Origin: Cubamyces lactineus
Taxonomy: Eukaryota > Basidiomycota > Agaricomycetes > Polyporales > Polyporaceae
Length of the DNA: 64,000 nt
Reading direction: 5' to 3'
Assembly (NCBI GenBank): GCA_022376465.1
Contig: JACDTU010000002.1
Location: 372,001-436,000, forward strand
Both the position numbers and the translations under genes were made by a program. This document shows positions 22,001 through 30,955 of this stretch, one piece after another; position 1 is the first letter of the stretch, and each line of letters begins with the position of its first letter. The notes beneath the pieces are model-generated. The model searched no databases and had not been told where the DNA came from. It worked only from the letters and a program-made list of their open reading frames with translations.

Positions 22001-22693
22001 ACAACAATGCCCCGTCCGCAACCACCGGTATATCCCCATTCTTCGCGAACAAGGGCTACAACCCCGCCATCTCCGTCTACCCCGAGCGGGACCTCACCTC
22101 CGCTCGAGCTCGGACTACGCTGTCGATCTCGACGAACTCACACCCAACTCCGACAGCAGATCTCCGAAGCCCAGGCCCGATACCAAGTACAGGCGGACAA
22201 ACACCGTCTACCGGCGCCGGACTTCAAGGTCGGAGATCAGGTCTATGTCCGAGCTCAGCACATCCGGACTAACGTCCTCCAAAAAGTTGTCCGAGAAGTT
22301 CTTAGGTCCGTTCACTATCATCGCGCAGGTCAGAACTCACTCCTTCACCCTCCGACTACCGGACTCTATGCGCGCGGTCACCCCGTTTTCCATGTCTCAC
22401 AACTCGAGCCTGCAACTCCGAACACCATCCCCGGCCGCGTCCAAACTCCGCCACCTCCGATCCTGGTGGACGGAGAACCGGAGTACGAGATTTCGGAGAT
22501 CCTCGACTCCAAGATTGACCGCCGGCGTCGGAGTTGTCAACTCCTGTACCTAGTTCGATGGGCAGGCTACGAAGGTACGGACGAAGAAACTTCGTGGATC
22601 TTAGCCACGGAGCTCGGACATGCCCAGGAGCTAGTTTCGGACTTCCACGCAGCTTACCCGGACAAGCCAGGACCTCTTGCTAAGTTGTCTTGA
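18986..22693 (+). pseudogene. pol of element C-D: protease, RT, RNase H, integrase, chromodomain (frameshifted)
   Basis: Entered by -1 frameshifting. Aspartic protease with [10 protein letters not shown] near 19140; RT with [11 protein letters not shown] near 20260; RNase H near 20690-20990; integrase zinc region with [11 protein letters not shown] near 21515; integrase core with SDRGSEFVSHFF near 21800; C-terminal chromodomain near 22480-22680 (YLVRWAGYEG). The frame breaks near 20298, 21560, 21735, 22113, 22138, 22275 and 22380. Each break is explained by loss of one base, mostly in a short C or G run, so either the copy is dead or the assembly has homopolymer errors here. It ends at TGA 22693, 103 bases from the convergent stop of the antisense gene. 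Confidence 0.88.
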
Positions 22694-22795
22694 GGTTCAC
22701 ACCGGAGTTCTCACCCCGAATTTTACTATTCTACTCCGCACCCGGACTACAATTGTCTACCTACGAAGCCCGTAGTCCGAAGTCCCTAGTCCGCC

Positions 22796-24192
22796 CTACT
22801 CCGCCATGTCCATGTCCGCCGGGTCCTCCGGCCCCTTCCCCTCCTTAGCGCCCTTGCCCTGCTCCTCCTCCTCACCGGACTTGCCCCGTGCGGACTTGTC
22901 CAACCCCGACCCATTCTCCTCCTCCTCCCAGTCCGACCCCGCAACCCCCGCCCGCTCCAGCGCGTCCGCGATCGCGTCCTCCTTGTCCTGCGAGGTGATC
23001 TCAAGGATCTCCCGCAGCATAGTCCCGAACTCCGTCGCGAGTTCGGACTTCACCGCCTCGCGGACGGCCTCGCCGATCACGGCCTTCAACTCCTTCCGCA
23101 CGATCTTGGCGATGGCGTCGCCAAGACCCCGGACTTCCTCCCGCATCATCTCCTCCCGCTGCTCCTCCTCGTCGACCAGGAGGTCGATGACCCGCCCCGC
23201 GGTGCGCCGGTTGCGCTGCACCGCGACGAGCAGGTGCTCGAGGAGCTCGCGGTCGGAGAGCTTCTCCGGGTCATCGGACCACCGGAGGTCGGACTTCCCA
23301 ACCTCCGGAAGTCCGGAGCTGGCGGACATGCGGGGGCCCGTCGACGAGCCCGCGATGCTTGGACCTCGGGCTACTACCGTCCGCGCTGGTGGGTTAACTC
23401 CAGGCGGTGCTACGAATGTCCACCGGACCTCACCTGGTTGGAGCGGCTTCTCCGCCGCCTTCTCCGCCGGCTTCTCCTTCTCCTTCTCCTTCCCCTTGCC
23501 CTTCTCCGCCCGCACCTTCTCCGAACTCCGAACTCCGGTGGGCGCAGGGGTCTCGAATCCGTCGTCGTCGTCGACGATGGCGGCGGACTTGACCTTCTTG
23601 CGCTGCGGGCTGGGGGCCTCCTCCTTGCGCATGATCCGGGCCTGGATGTCCGCGGGCAACCCGCGAGCCCCAACGCACGCGCGCGACCGGGCCTTCTGGC
23701 ATTGGACGCAACTTGACGTCCGTTTGCCCGCGCGGAACCGGCACGCGATCTGCTTTGCGGCGCACCGGTCGCACTTCGTCCTGTGGAACTCCGTTAGTCC
23801 GAACCCCGTACTCCGTACCCCGACCGGACTTACCGCGGGACGAGCAACTCCGCGTCGTCCTCCTCCTCCTCCTCCGACTCCGGCTCTTCATCCTCCGCGG
23901 GACGCTTGCTTCCCCGCGCGGAAGTCCCGGCCTTCGCGAGGGCAGCCTGGCGAATCAACGCCGCTGCCTTCTGCGTGGCCTCGTACTCCGCGCGCTCCTT
24001 CTCCTCCCGCGCTCGCTCCTCCTCCGCCTTTCGCGCCCTGTAAACCACCGTTAGCCCGAACTCCGCACCCCGAAACCCCAGCAACCCCGGTACTTACGCC
24101 TCCGCTGCCGCGGCCTCCTCCGCCGCCGCCTTCATTCGGAGTTGCGCGAGGTGGGCCTCCAAGGCCTGGATGTTGTCGAGGGTTGTAGACAT
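22796..24192 (-). CDS. Antisense Zn2Cys6-type zinc cluster protein in element C-D (copy 2)
   Basis: Exons 24098-24192, 23834-24037 and 22796-23780 give 427 residues. Introns of 60 and 53 bases have GTAAGT donors, CTAAC branch-like sites and CAG acceptors. Domains: short N-terminal helix (1-32); charged Glu/Arg stretch and an acidic patch (33-99); zinc cluster C-X2-C-X6-C-X10-C-X2-C-X7-C at about 102-134, matching the fungal Zn(II)2Cys6 pattern; a basic KKVKSA segment; low-complexity Lys/Glu; and a long predicted helical region at about 270-385. It lies between pol and the 3' LTR, opposite to the element. The open frame and introns are intact while pol of the same element is frameshifted. A nuclear DNA-binding role is inferred; I know no described fungal counterpart in this position. 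Confidence 0.78.
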
Positions 24193-24254
24193 GCTGGTGG
24201 TGGTGGTGGTGGGAGACAGAGAGCGAGGACGAACTGGCTAAGTCTCACCCCCGT

Positions 24255-24262
24255 CTTATATA
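24255..24262 (-). promoter_or_regulatory. TATA box of antisense gene copy 2
   Basis: TATATAAG on the minus strand, about 63 bases upstream of the ATG at 24192, with a purine/GT-rich leader between. Identical in position to the box at 1708-1715. Confidence 0.6.
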
Positions 24263-24386
24263 CACCTTTCTTCATCGATTCTGACCCTGCCCCGATTCTT
24301 GATCTCCGTTCCCTGGACTTATCGGATTACCTTTTTTGGACAGACTTCCATTTCTCTTCACTATAGGCCCTCAAGGGTTCGGGCCT

Positions 24387-24396
24387 AGGGGGGAGG
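24387..24396 (+). other. Polypurine tract of element C-D
   Basis: AGGGGGGAGG then CAC, immediately before LTR D at 24400. The same sequence precedes LTR A. Confidence 0.75.
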
Positions 24397-24399
24397 CAC

Positions 24400-25058
24400 T
24401 GTTACGCCCCGTGCTGTAACCCCGAAGTCCGATCCCCGAACCCCCGTACTCCGCTCCTTACTCCGTGTTACGTACTCCGCTCCTCCGTACTCCGCTCCTC
24501 CATACCCCGTACCCCCGACTCCGTTCTCCGTACTCCGCACTTCGTACTCCGTACTTCGGACTTCCCCCGACCCCATGACTTACATGTCTCAGATAACCCC
24601 TCATGGCACTGCCTACATGAGGCTTTTGCTTACTGAGCTATCTACGTTATCTTACCCTTGGCAAGTTACTTCGTACTTTCGTTCTACTCCTTCCTATCAC
24701 GTACATCTCTTATTGTTTTTATCGGGTTTCTGACTTAGTATAAATACTGCCCCGGAATGTAGTAGCTACGCAGTTTGGAAATCTCGTTATACTCATTACT
24801 GGTTCAACTCGTACTCCGACACTCAACCCCGACCCTCTAGTCCGACCAACCTTCGTTTCCAAGTCCGACCTCCGACCCGTCAAGTCCGTACTCCGCAGTC
24901 CGCAAATAGAGGACACCGAGTCGGAACCCGTGCGTTACTAATAGTTTCGCGAAAGTCCTCACTACAGTGCCAGTCCGACCTCCGGTCGTACTCCGTCCCC
25001 GAACTCCGTCCAAGTCCCGACCACCGGAGTTGTACCCCCGGACGGCACGGTCCTAACA
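24400..25058 (+). mobile_element. LTR D, 3' LTR of element C-D
   Basis: 659 bases, TGTTACGC to TCCTAACA. Shorter than LTR C through a deletion of about 33 bases downstream of the start site, with scattered substitutions, so the insertion is not recent or the pair has been remodelled. Its right edge abuts the protease region of element Y. Confidence 0.92.
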
Positions 25059-25253
25059 GGAAGTTGTGCTCTTTCGCAAACCTGTGGTCCATGAATACTT
25101 CTCCTGCTCCCGTGTCGATGAGGGCTTTCGTTTCGACGTTTAGGTCCGCGTGGATAGATAACGGAATTCTCATAGACTGTCGAGAAGTCTGCGCTGCTAT
25201 TACACGGCGGACCTTAGTACGCGGTCGTGACGTCGAGACACGCCGGTTCTTCA
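25059..25253 (-). pseudogene. Start of pol (protease) of element Y, truncated
   Basis: Minus-strand pol frame entered by -1 shifting from gag. It contains the protease active site region ALIDTGAGEVFMDHRFAKEHN near 25070-25130 and is cut by LTR D at 25058. The sequence parallels element B at 11629-11820. The rest of this pol is not found on the other side of C-D, where the minisatellite lies instead. Confidence 0.8.
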
Positions 25254-26696
25254 AAAACCCTCGTTGGAGAAGCTTGCGAGGATTTCCTTCGCGTCTTGGT
25301 CTTCTTCTAGCCCCTTCAGAGCGGTACGGATCCTTGCTGCGATAAGCTGCTTCTTGTCAGCCGCTTGGCCGTCGATGGATTTGATGTCTTCATCATCGTC
25401 GCTCTCGTCTTCTTCGACCTCGGTGATGCGGGCCTTGGCGGTAGGCTTCGTCTTCTTACGGTCGTTGGTTCTTCTGTTGGGGCACTGCCGCGCTAGATGC
25501 CCTATCTGGTGGCAATTGAAGCATCGTCCTTCTCGGTAGTGCTTCTCACGTTCTTCGGTCGTCATCTTGTCGACATCCATGGCGTCAGGGTCGCGTTCTT
25601 GCGGTCGGGGTCTGTACGGCTTGTACGTAGGTCGGAAGGTCGAGGTCTTCCCGTCGTATGCTCTTCCCAGGTGATACTGCTGTTCGAGAGTGGAGGCTCG
25701 GAGGTAGAGTTCGCTGGCATCCTTCGGTAGGGGGTACATCCCGAAGATCTTCTCTCGAAGGGGACGGTTGAGTCCAGCGTAGAAGAAGTCGGCAATGACT
25801 TCGAACTCTGTGATTCCGCATCGCGAGATGATCGACTTGAACTCGGCGATGTAGTCTTCGACTTTCTTGCTTCCTTGCTTCAGGTTTCGCAGCAGTACAC
25901 GGGCGCTGGCCTTCTGGTCGATGTCGTCGAATGCTTCCAGTAGTTGCTTCTTGAAGTCGTCCCATGTTCCGTAGTTGGGTTCGATGCGTTCTTCGCCTGG
26001 TCTTCGGTTCCTGTTCTGGTCGGCTGCCTGCCGTTCTACGTCTTCAATGAAGGTGCGGGCCCAGGTTCCGGCGGTGCCCCCGTTCATCAGCATAAGGCAG
26101 AAGACGATCTTCATTTCGTCGGTGGCGTAGGTCTTCTTGTTCATCGTGAGGTAGAGGGAGCATTTCTGCAACCACTCCACTACTTCGCCCCGCTTCCCTG
26201 AGAACTCTGGGGGCATCTTGAGCTTGATCTCGTTCGTCTTTTCTTCAGCCATCGTGGCTTCGGTTCGGCCTTCGGGTTCGTTCGTGGTTCGGTTCGATTC
26301 TTCTTGAGGGGTCTTCCCTACGGGTTCTGGTGCGGCTTCGCTTCCCTCCGGGTCGTGGTCGTCGTTCGAAGTTCTTGTAGCGTTCTCGCTTTCTGGTTCA
26401 CTCTCCTCGAGTATCTCTGTCTGAGCTGGTCTGGGAGTAGTGAAGTCTACCGGGGAAGGTTGTTCTGGTTCTGTTCTCGGTTCCGGGGTGGCCGCTGGTT
26501 CCTCCGGAAGTTCGTCTCCAAGTGATATTTCGCGGTAGCGTCTTCGGTAGTCGGGGTCGATGTCAAGGCAGTTCCGCCAGGTGAGAGGGACTTCGGTGAA
26601 GTGCCAGGACTTGTTCTTCCAGAAGACTTGTTGCCCTTCGTAGTAGACTAGCTTGGCTTCCTTGTCAACCGCAAATTCTTTCGGTATCGACGCCAT
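25251..26696 (-). CDS. gag of element Y
   Basis: 481 residues, uninterrupted. N-terminal Trp/Tyr-rich segment (WKNKSWHF), an acidic Pro/Thr/Glu-rich linker, a Gag core at about residues 155-345 (IKLKMPPEFSGKRGEVVEWLQ), and a CCHC knuckle (CFNCHQIGHLARQC) near residue 397, followed by an acidic tail. Same family as the gag of element B but clearly diverged. The frame ends in G_GGT_TTT_TGA. Intact gag in a truncated element suggests a later insertion than X or B. Confidence 0.9.
   Translation of the reverse strand: MASIPKEFAVDKEAKLVYYEGQQVFWKNKSWHFTEVPLTWRNCLDIDPDYRRRYREISLGDELPEEPAATPEPRTEPEQPSPVDFTTPRPAQTEILEESEPESENATRTSNDDHDPEGSEAAPEPVGKTPQEESNRTTNEPEGRTEATMAEEKTNEIKLKMPPEFSGKRGEVVEWLQKCSLYLTMNKKTYATDEMKIVFCLMLMNGGTAGTWARTFIEDVERQAADQNRNRRPGEERIEPNYGTWDDFKKQLLEAFDDIDQKASARVLLRNLKQGSKKVEDYIAEFKSIISRCGITEFEVIADFFYAGLNRPLREKIFGMYPLPKDASELYLRASTLEQQYHLGRAYDGKTSTFRPTYKPYRPRPQERDPDAMDVDKMTTEEREKHYREGRCFNCHQIGHLARQCPNRRTNDRKKTKPTAKARITEVEEDESDDDEDIKSIDGQAADKKQLIAARIRTALKGLEEDQDAKEILASFSNEGF
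25254..25260 (-). promoter_or_regulatory. -1 frameshift slippery site, element Y
   Basis: G_GGT_TTT on the minus strand directly before the gag TGA (25251-25253). A one-base backward slip enters the protease frame. Same heptamer and placement as element B. Confidence 0.6.
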
Positions 26697-26772
26697 GTTG
26701 TTCGGTTCGGGGCCGCTCTGTCTTGAGCGGGTGTCGTGTGTCGAGATCTGGGTAGATCGACGGGTTCTGGTG

Positions 26773-26782
26773 AGCTCGACCT
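26773..26782 (-). other. Self-primer binding site of element Y
   Basis: AGGTCGAGCT on the minus strand, two bases inside the LTR edge, exactly complementary to AGCTCGACCT at 26896-26905, which begins 33 bases after the first T of a TATTTAAG box. Confidence 0.6.
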
Positions 26783-26784
26783 AA

Positions 26785-27201
26785 TGTTACGACGAGCCTA
26801 GATCGGTCACAGCGAGCGACGTCCTAGGGATCGGACCAGAGGTCTCCAGTAGTTCGAGTCGAGTAGAGGTTCAGAGGAATAGGCAATGGATAACCAGGTC
26901 GAGCTGAGGATCCCGAGTGGATCCTCTGGTCTTAAATACAGGAAGAGAGACATGGACACGTCAGCGCCACGTAGGCGCCACGTACCGTGAGAGTCCAGTA
27001 TAACTACGTAGAGTCAGGGCTGGGAGTACAGATGATGTGGCGATGACGTGGCGGAAGGTGATAGGGTAGTAATACAACAGCCGTGTGAACCGGTGGGAAA
27101 GGGTGACGTGGCATGGGAAAGGATGACGTGGCATAACGGAGGCACGAGGGAGAGAGAGGAAAAGGAAACTGGGTGACCGTGACACAGTGAGCGTCGTAAC
27201 A
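26785..27201 (-). mobile_element. 5' LTR of element Y (inverted)
   Basis: 417 bases, reading TGTTACGACG to GTAACA on the minus strand, similar to the LTR at 8920-9389. Its outer edge meets a MYND-finger gene remnant at 27202 (flank CACTG). The partner LTR is not in the window. Confidence 0.8.
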
Positions 27202-27875
27202 CACTGATTTTGATGCCGCGCTCCAGCACGCACGGAAGAAGCTCGAGATTGCTACAGAGTTTGCGAACTACCTACGCCGGCAGTTCCCCGCGGAAGGCAC
27301 CAAGACCGTCTCGACATATCTCTTGAGCACATACATGGATGGTACAAAGGAGTGGGGAGCATTCGCCAAGCGGTGGGATGAGCAGGAGCTAGACGCCGAG
27401 GCTCAGGCAGAACACATCGATACACATCCTGATGCGGCGGAGTGCCGAACAGTCGAACTCGCTGACCTTGATTTTGGAGAAGATGAAGAGGACGAACGCG
27501 GCAACGAAGGGCATGCAGGGACACTTCAAGAACGAGGGACCATCCCCGTGTTCCAAGCGAAGCCCATGCCTGAGGCTGCAGTGGCACCGAGCTCTATCGG
27601 TGCGCGTGGTGCGGGAAGCCCTCGGCTATGCTACGGAAGTGTGCAGGGTGCGGGAATGTGAGGTCGGTAACATGTTCCGTACTCTCCCTCATCAGTCTGA
27701 TTCGTACTGAGCCACACGCTGTAGATATTGCAACTCTCGCTGCGAAAGATCGCATTGGCCGGCGCACAAGCTCGGCTGCAAGGGGCGGTCTGCAGGACTG
27801 GGCTGTACATTGTTGTACGATAGTGTACGCGTGACGAGTGGATATATGTATATATACCATCGCTCGAGCTCGTAA
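27202..27875 (+). pseudogene. MYND zinc-finger gene copy 1, 5'-truncated
   Basis: Only the 3' part remains, starting at the edge of element Y. The frame includes a conserved block (STYMDGTKEWGAFAKRWDE) then an acidic linker. The MYND finger begins with YRCAWCGKPSAMLRKCAGCG near 27595-27655, is split by an intron at 27663-27724, and continues YCNSRCERSHWPAHKLGC; stop TAA 27873-27875. One frame break separates the linker from the finger (about 27585). Bases 27876-28256 hold no other gene. Confidence 0.75.
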
Positions 27876-28256
27876 GAGAGCATCGAGCTCTGTAGAAGCC
27901 CTGAGGAGGTGGTAGTATTTGACGGTATTTGCCACTATATGAGCCGCCCGTGCGTGCACCGTCACGTTCGAATTAATATTCCTTTCCGATCGACTATCAC
28001 TAATGGCTCAGCCTGGGCCCTGAACGAGTCGAACTGTGACCTCTGCCTCTCCAAATCTGTGCGATACAGCGAGCTCAGGGCTGCCAAAGCGCTACAACAA
28101 TCACTGCGCACTGAAGCTACGAGGTCCATGATCGGCGACTAATCGATTTCACTGGCTCAGCTCGTGAGAATCCCGCTCTCGTGACCGGAACCGTCTGGTT
28201 GCACACAGATCTCAGCCTCTTACACTTCTTTGGCTCTGGCCATCATCAAACCCGCT

Positions 28257-30579
28257 ATGTCTGCCTCGACCTCCAGAGCGCGCGGTCGATCCCTCCCAAT
28301 TGACTCCCTATGTGATACTAGGGGCCGTCTTTGATCCTGATCTCGATAGAGGCATGCCATGGAAGACCGTTGTCACGGAGCTCTGTCGAGAGTTCAGGGT
28401 CCCAAGTACGTCCCAAGCACTCTGCACAGGAGCCTTGTTTTCCCTCTGGCTGACGGTCACCTCACCAGATCTTACGACGCGGCAAGGGCTGAAACGAGTT
28501 CATGCTCACTTCGATGCAATATGGAGGCGTTTGGATGCCGAGTACGCCAAGGCCAAAAATGAAGAGGTGGATATAATCTCGGAGGTATCGTCAGAGTCAT
28601 GACGATGATGTCTATTGACGCAGGCCTGAGAGACAGGTTGTTGGAAAGAGGTACGAATATGGGAGAGCACGGTCTTGGAAGCGCCGGTGCTCACAGACTG
28701 ATTGAATGCAGGTATGCTAGAAAAGATCATACCCCTTTTCGAGAAGGAGGTCACCCGTCTTACTGCGCTCTGCGCGCTGAGGATCATTGCCGAACGCAGC
28801 ACCATCCACACACTGCGGACGATCGCTCGCTATAACCCTATCCTGGTGAAAGTATCAAGACTATCCGGATGATCCCAAGATCGCCGAACGTGCCATCGTT
28901 ACTATGTCTCTCGCTACGACAGCGATCTTCGACACCAGTAATGCGGGATTAGATGCTCTTCTAGCCGAAGAGGCGTGCGTACCCCTGGTCCTCGAGGCGA
29001 ACACCAACGCCCTGCGCAGGCCAATCCACTCCCACGACGTACATATACACGTTCTCCGTCTCTTCCGTGATCCTGTCCACGAGTACGCCCACGAATGCAA
29101 GGCTTATCCCTCTTTGTTGAAGCTCTTTTCTGCACTCACTCAGAGCGAGGACATCACTACGCGCGTAGTTGGGATGTGGGCGCTCCTCTTACTCTATGAC
29201 CCCGACTGCGAGTCCGCAGAAACCAATGCCGGTTCTCAGCACCCTCCACGCGACGACCCCATGCCCAGGCATCTTGCGATTCCCCTTGAAGACTATGGAG
29301 TAGAGAGGACCGAGACGTGGATCGCACGAAGAGCACATCAGGACTTTCTGGCAGCGCTCTCGCAAGCCAGAGAAGGTCGTGACATGTATGCACTTGGCAA
29401 GAAAATCGTAAACCTGATTCAGTGCGCCGAACTAGCGAACGTAGGAGACTTCCGCGAGGAAGAGGAACAAGACGGTTGGCGGCTTCCTGAAGACCCGAAC
29501 GCGCCATTCACACGCATCATCGATGCCCTGTCCCTTAGCGCGTAAGCCCTACGTATGAGCGGAGCCACGGAGGATCTCGACGCAGCGCCCATCATCGAGA
29601 TGAAACTCTGTGAAATCCGCGAGAAGCATGTGGAGGCCGTAGCGATTGCCGCCAGGGCGTTCCTGCGCAATGAACACCATGCATACGCGTACCTCACACT
29701 GAGCAAGACCATCGCGGACGCTCGCGAAGCTTACCCTATCGCTAAGAGGGTCCTACGATGCAGTAGCGTCTCCACGTATATGCGTGACAGAGCGCTGTGG
29801 CAGGCAGTGAACCTCGCCGCACGGGAGGTGCTTGTCAAACTCTTAGGATCGAGGAAAACTAGAGACTTACATACGGCAAAGGAAGGCACGGCGTACCTCG
29901 GGGCCGCCTGGGATGACTCGGCGACGTATATAAATGAGGCATCGTCGGATGCGCAGGAGATGCTGACTGTCTGGGATTTGAATGTGATATTGACGTTTCT
30001 TCTCATTGGACCCAGGATTGAAGAAGACTTGCGGATACTAGATGTACGTGATATTCTACTGGAATAGGCAACTTCCCGTTGACAAAAGCGCTGTGATGTA
30101 GGAGTTGCGTGAAAAGATCGAATTCACCACGGAGTTGATGAAATTCCTAGGGCGTCCGATCGCGTGGAAACAGAATGCTGCCACTCGGGAACTCATCCTG
30201 AGTATATACACGGATGGCGCGCAGGAATGGGGAGCATTCGTCAGGCGATACGATGAGCTGAACACCGGCTTTCGACTCCTTGACTACCCCCACTCAGTTG
30301 CGGAACACGAGCTCGGAGGGGGAGAATCCCACCGCGTCGACCAAGCCGAGCTCAAGACTGTAGCTGCTCGCTTCAAGCTCTATCGATGTGCATCGTGCGG
30401 GAATGCCACCGCAGTGCTACGAAACTGCGGGGGATGCGGGGAGGTGAGGTGCAAATCAAACTTCTCTGCGCTTTCTCTTGCCATTGGATTTGCACTAAAC
30501 GTACTACAGGTACTGTGGCTCTGGTTGTCAAAGGTCTCATTGGTCGGAACACAAAGTCAATTGTAGAGGGCGCACTTGA
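28257..30579 (+). pseudogene. MYND zinc-finger gene copy 2, disrupted
   Basis: Collinear with the copy at 30956-33352. Long blocks are readable (28904-29545, 29555-30067, 30105-30450) but separated by stops (29543, 30065) and frame changes near 28320, 28580 and 28855. The C-terminal MYND finger is complete: YRCASCGNATAVLRNCGGCG, an intron at 30449-30509, then YCGSGCQRSHWSEHKVNC and TGA 30577-30579. The body is a helical repeat-like domain of unknown role. MYND fingers usually bind proline-rich partners. Bases 30580-30955 show nothing else. Confidence 0.75.
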
Positions 30580-30955
30580 ACGGCTCAGTGGAGCGCCAAG
30601 GTACTGACCCATGAATTGTTGTATGATAGGTGTACGCGCAGCGGATGGTTATTTGTATATCATTGCTTTGAGCTCACAGCGGTGCGACTCTCTGGCATGG
30701 TGGCGCTGTGATATGTCGCGTTTGACGATTGCCACCATATGAACGAGACAGGCTCCCTAGCGAGTAATAAAACGCGCGTCGTTGCCGTGACCTGGCTAAC
30801 AATTCTAGGATATCGATATCTGGTATATATCGAGGTGAACAAAGCTCTGCTTCCATAATTCTCCACCACATGGCCATGGCTTCGCGAGATCCTAGGCTTA
30901 CGCACGCGAACTCCGATATCCCACACTCCTTCCGCACTGACCATCACTACCCCCA

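Larger units (their letters stand above)
16796..25058 (+). mobile_element. Ty3/gypsy element C-D with antisense accessory gene
   Basis: 8263 bases between paired LTRs that share a short insertion (CTTCGTACTCCGTA) missing from LTRs A and B, so they belong together. Layout: 5' LTR, primer site, gag, frameshift signal, pol with chromodomain, antisense spliced gene, polypurine tract, 3' LTR. Flanking bases AATAG (left) and GGAAG (right) do not form a target duplication, so at least one end has been rearranged since insertion. Confidence 0.88.

Noticed and set aside
22806..24188. Long open frame of 460 codons on the plus strand opposite the antisense gene
   Set aside because: It is the GC-driven mirror of the minus-strand gene: Ser/Arg/Pro-rich, no domain, no introns fit, and it crosses both well-formed antisense introns.
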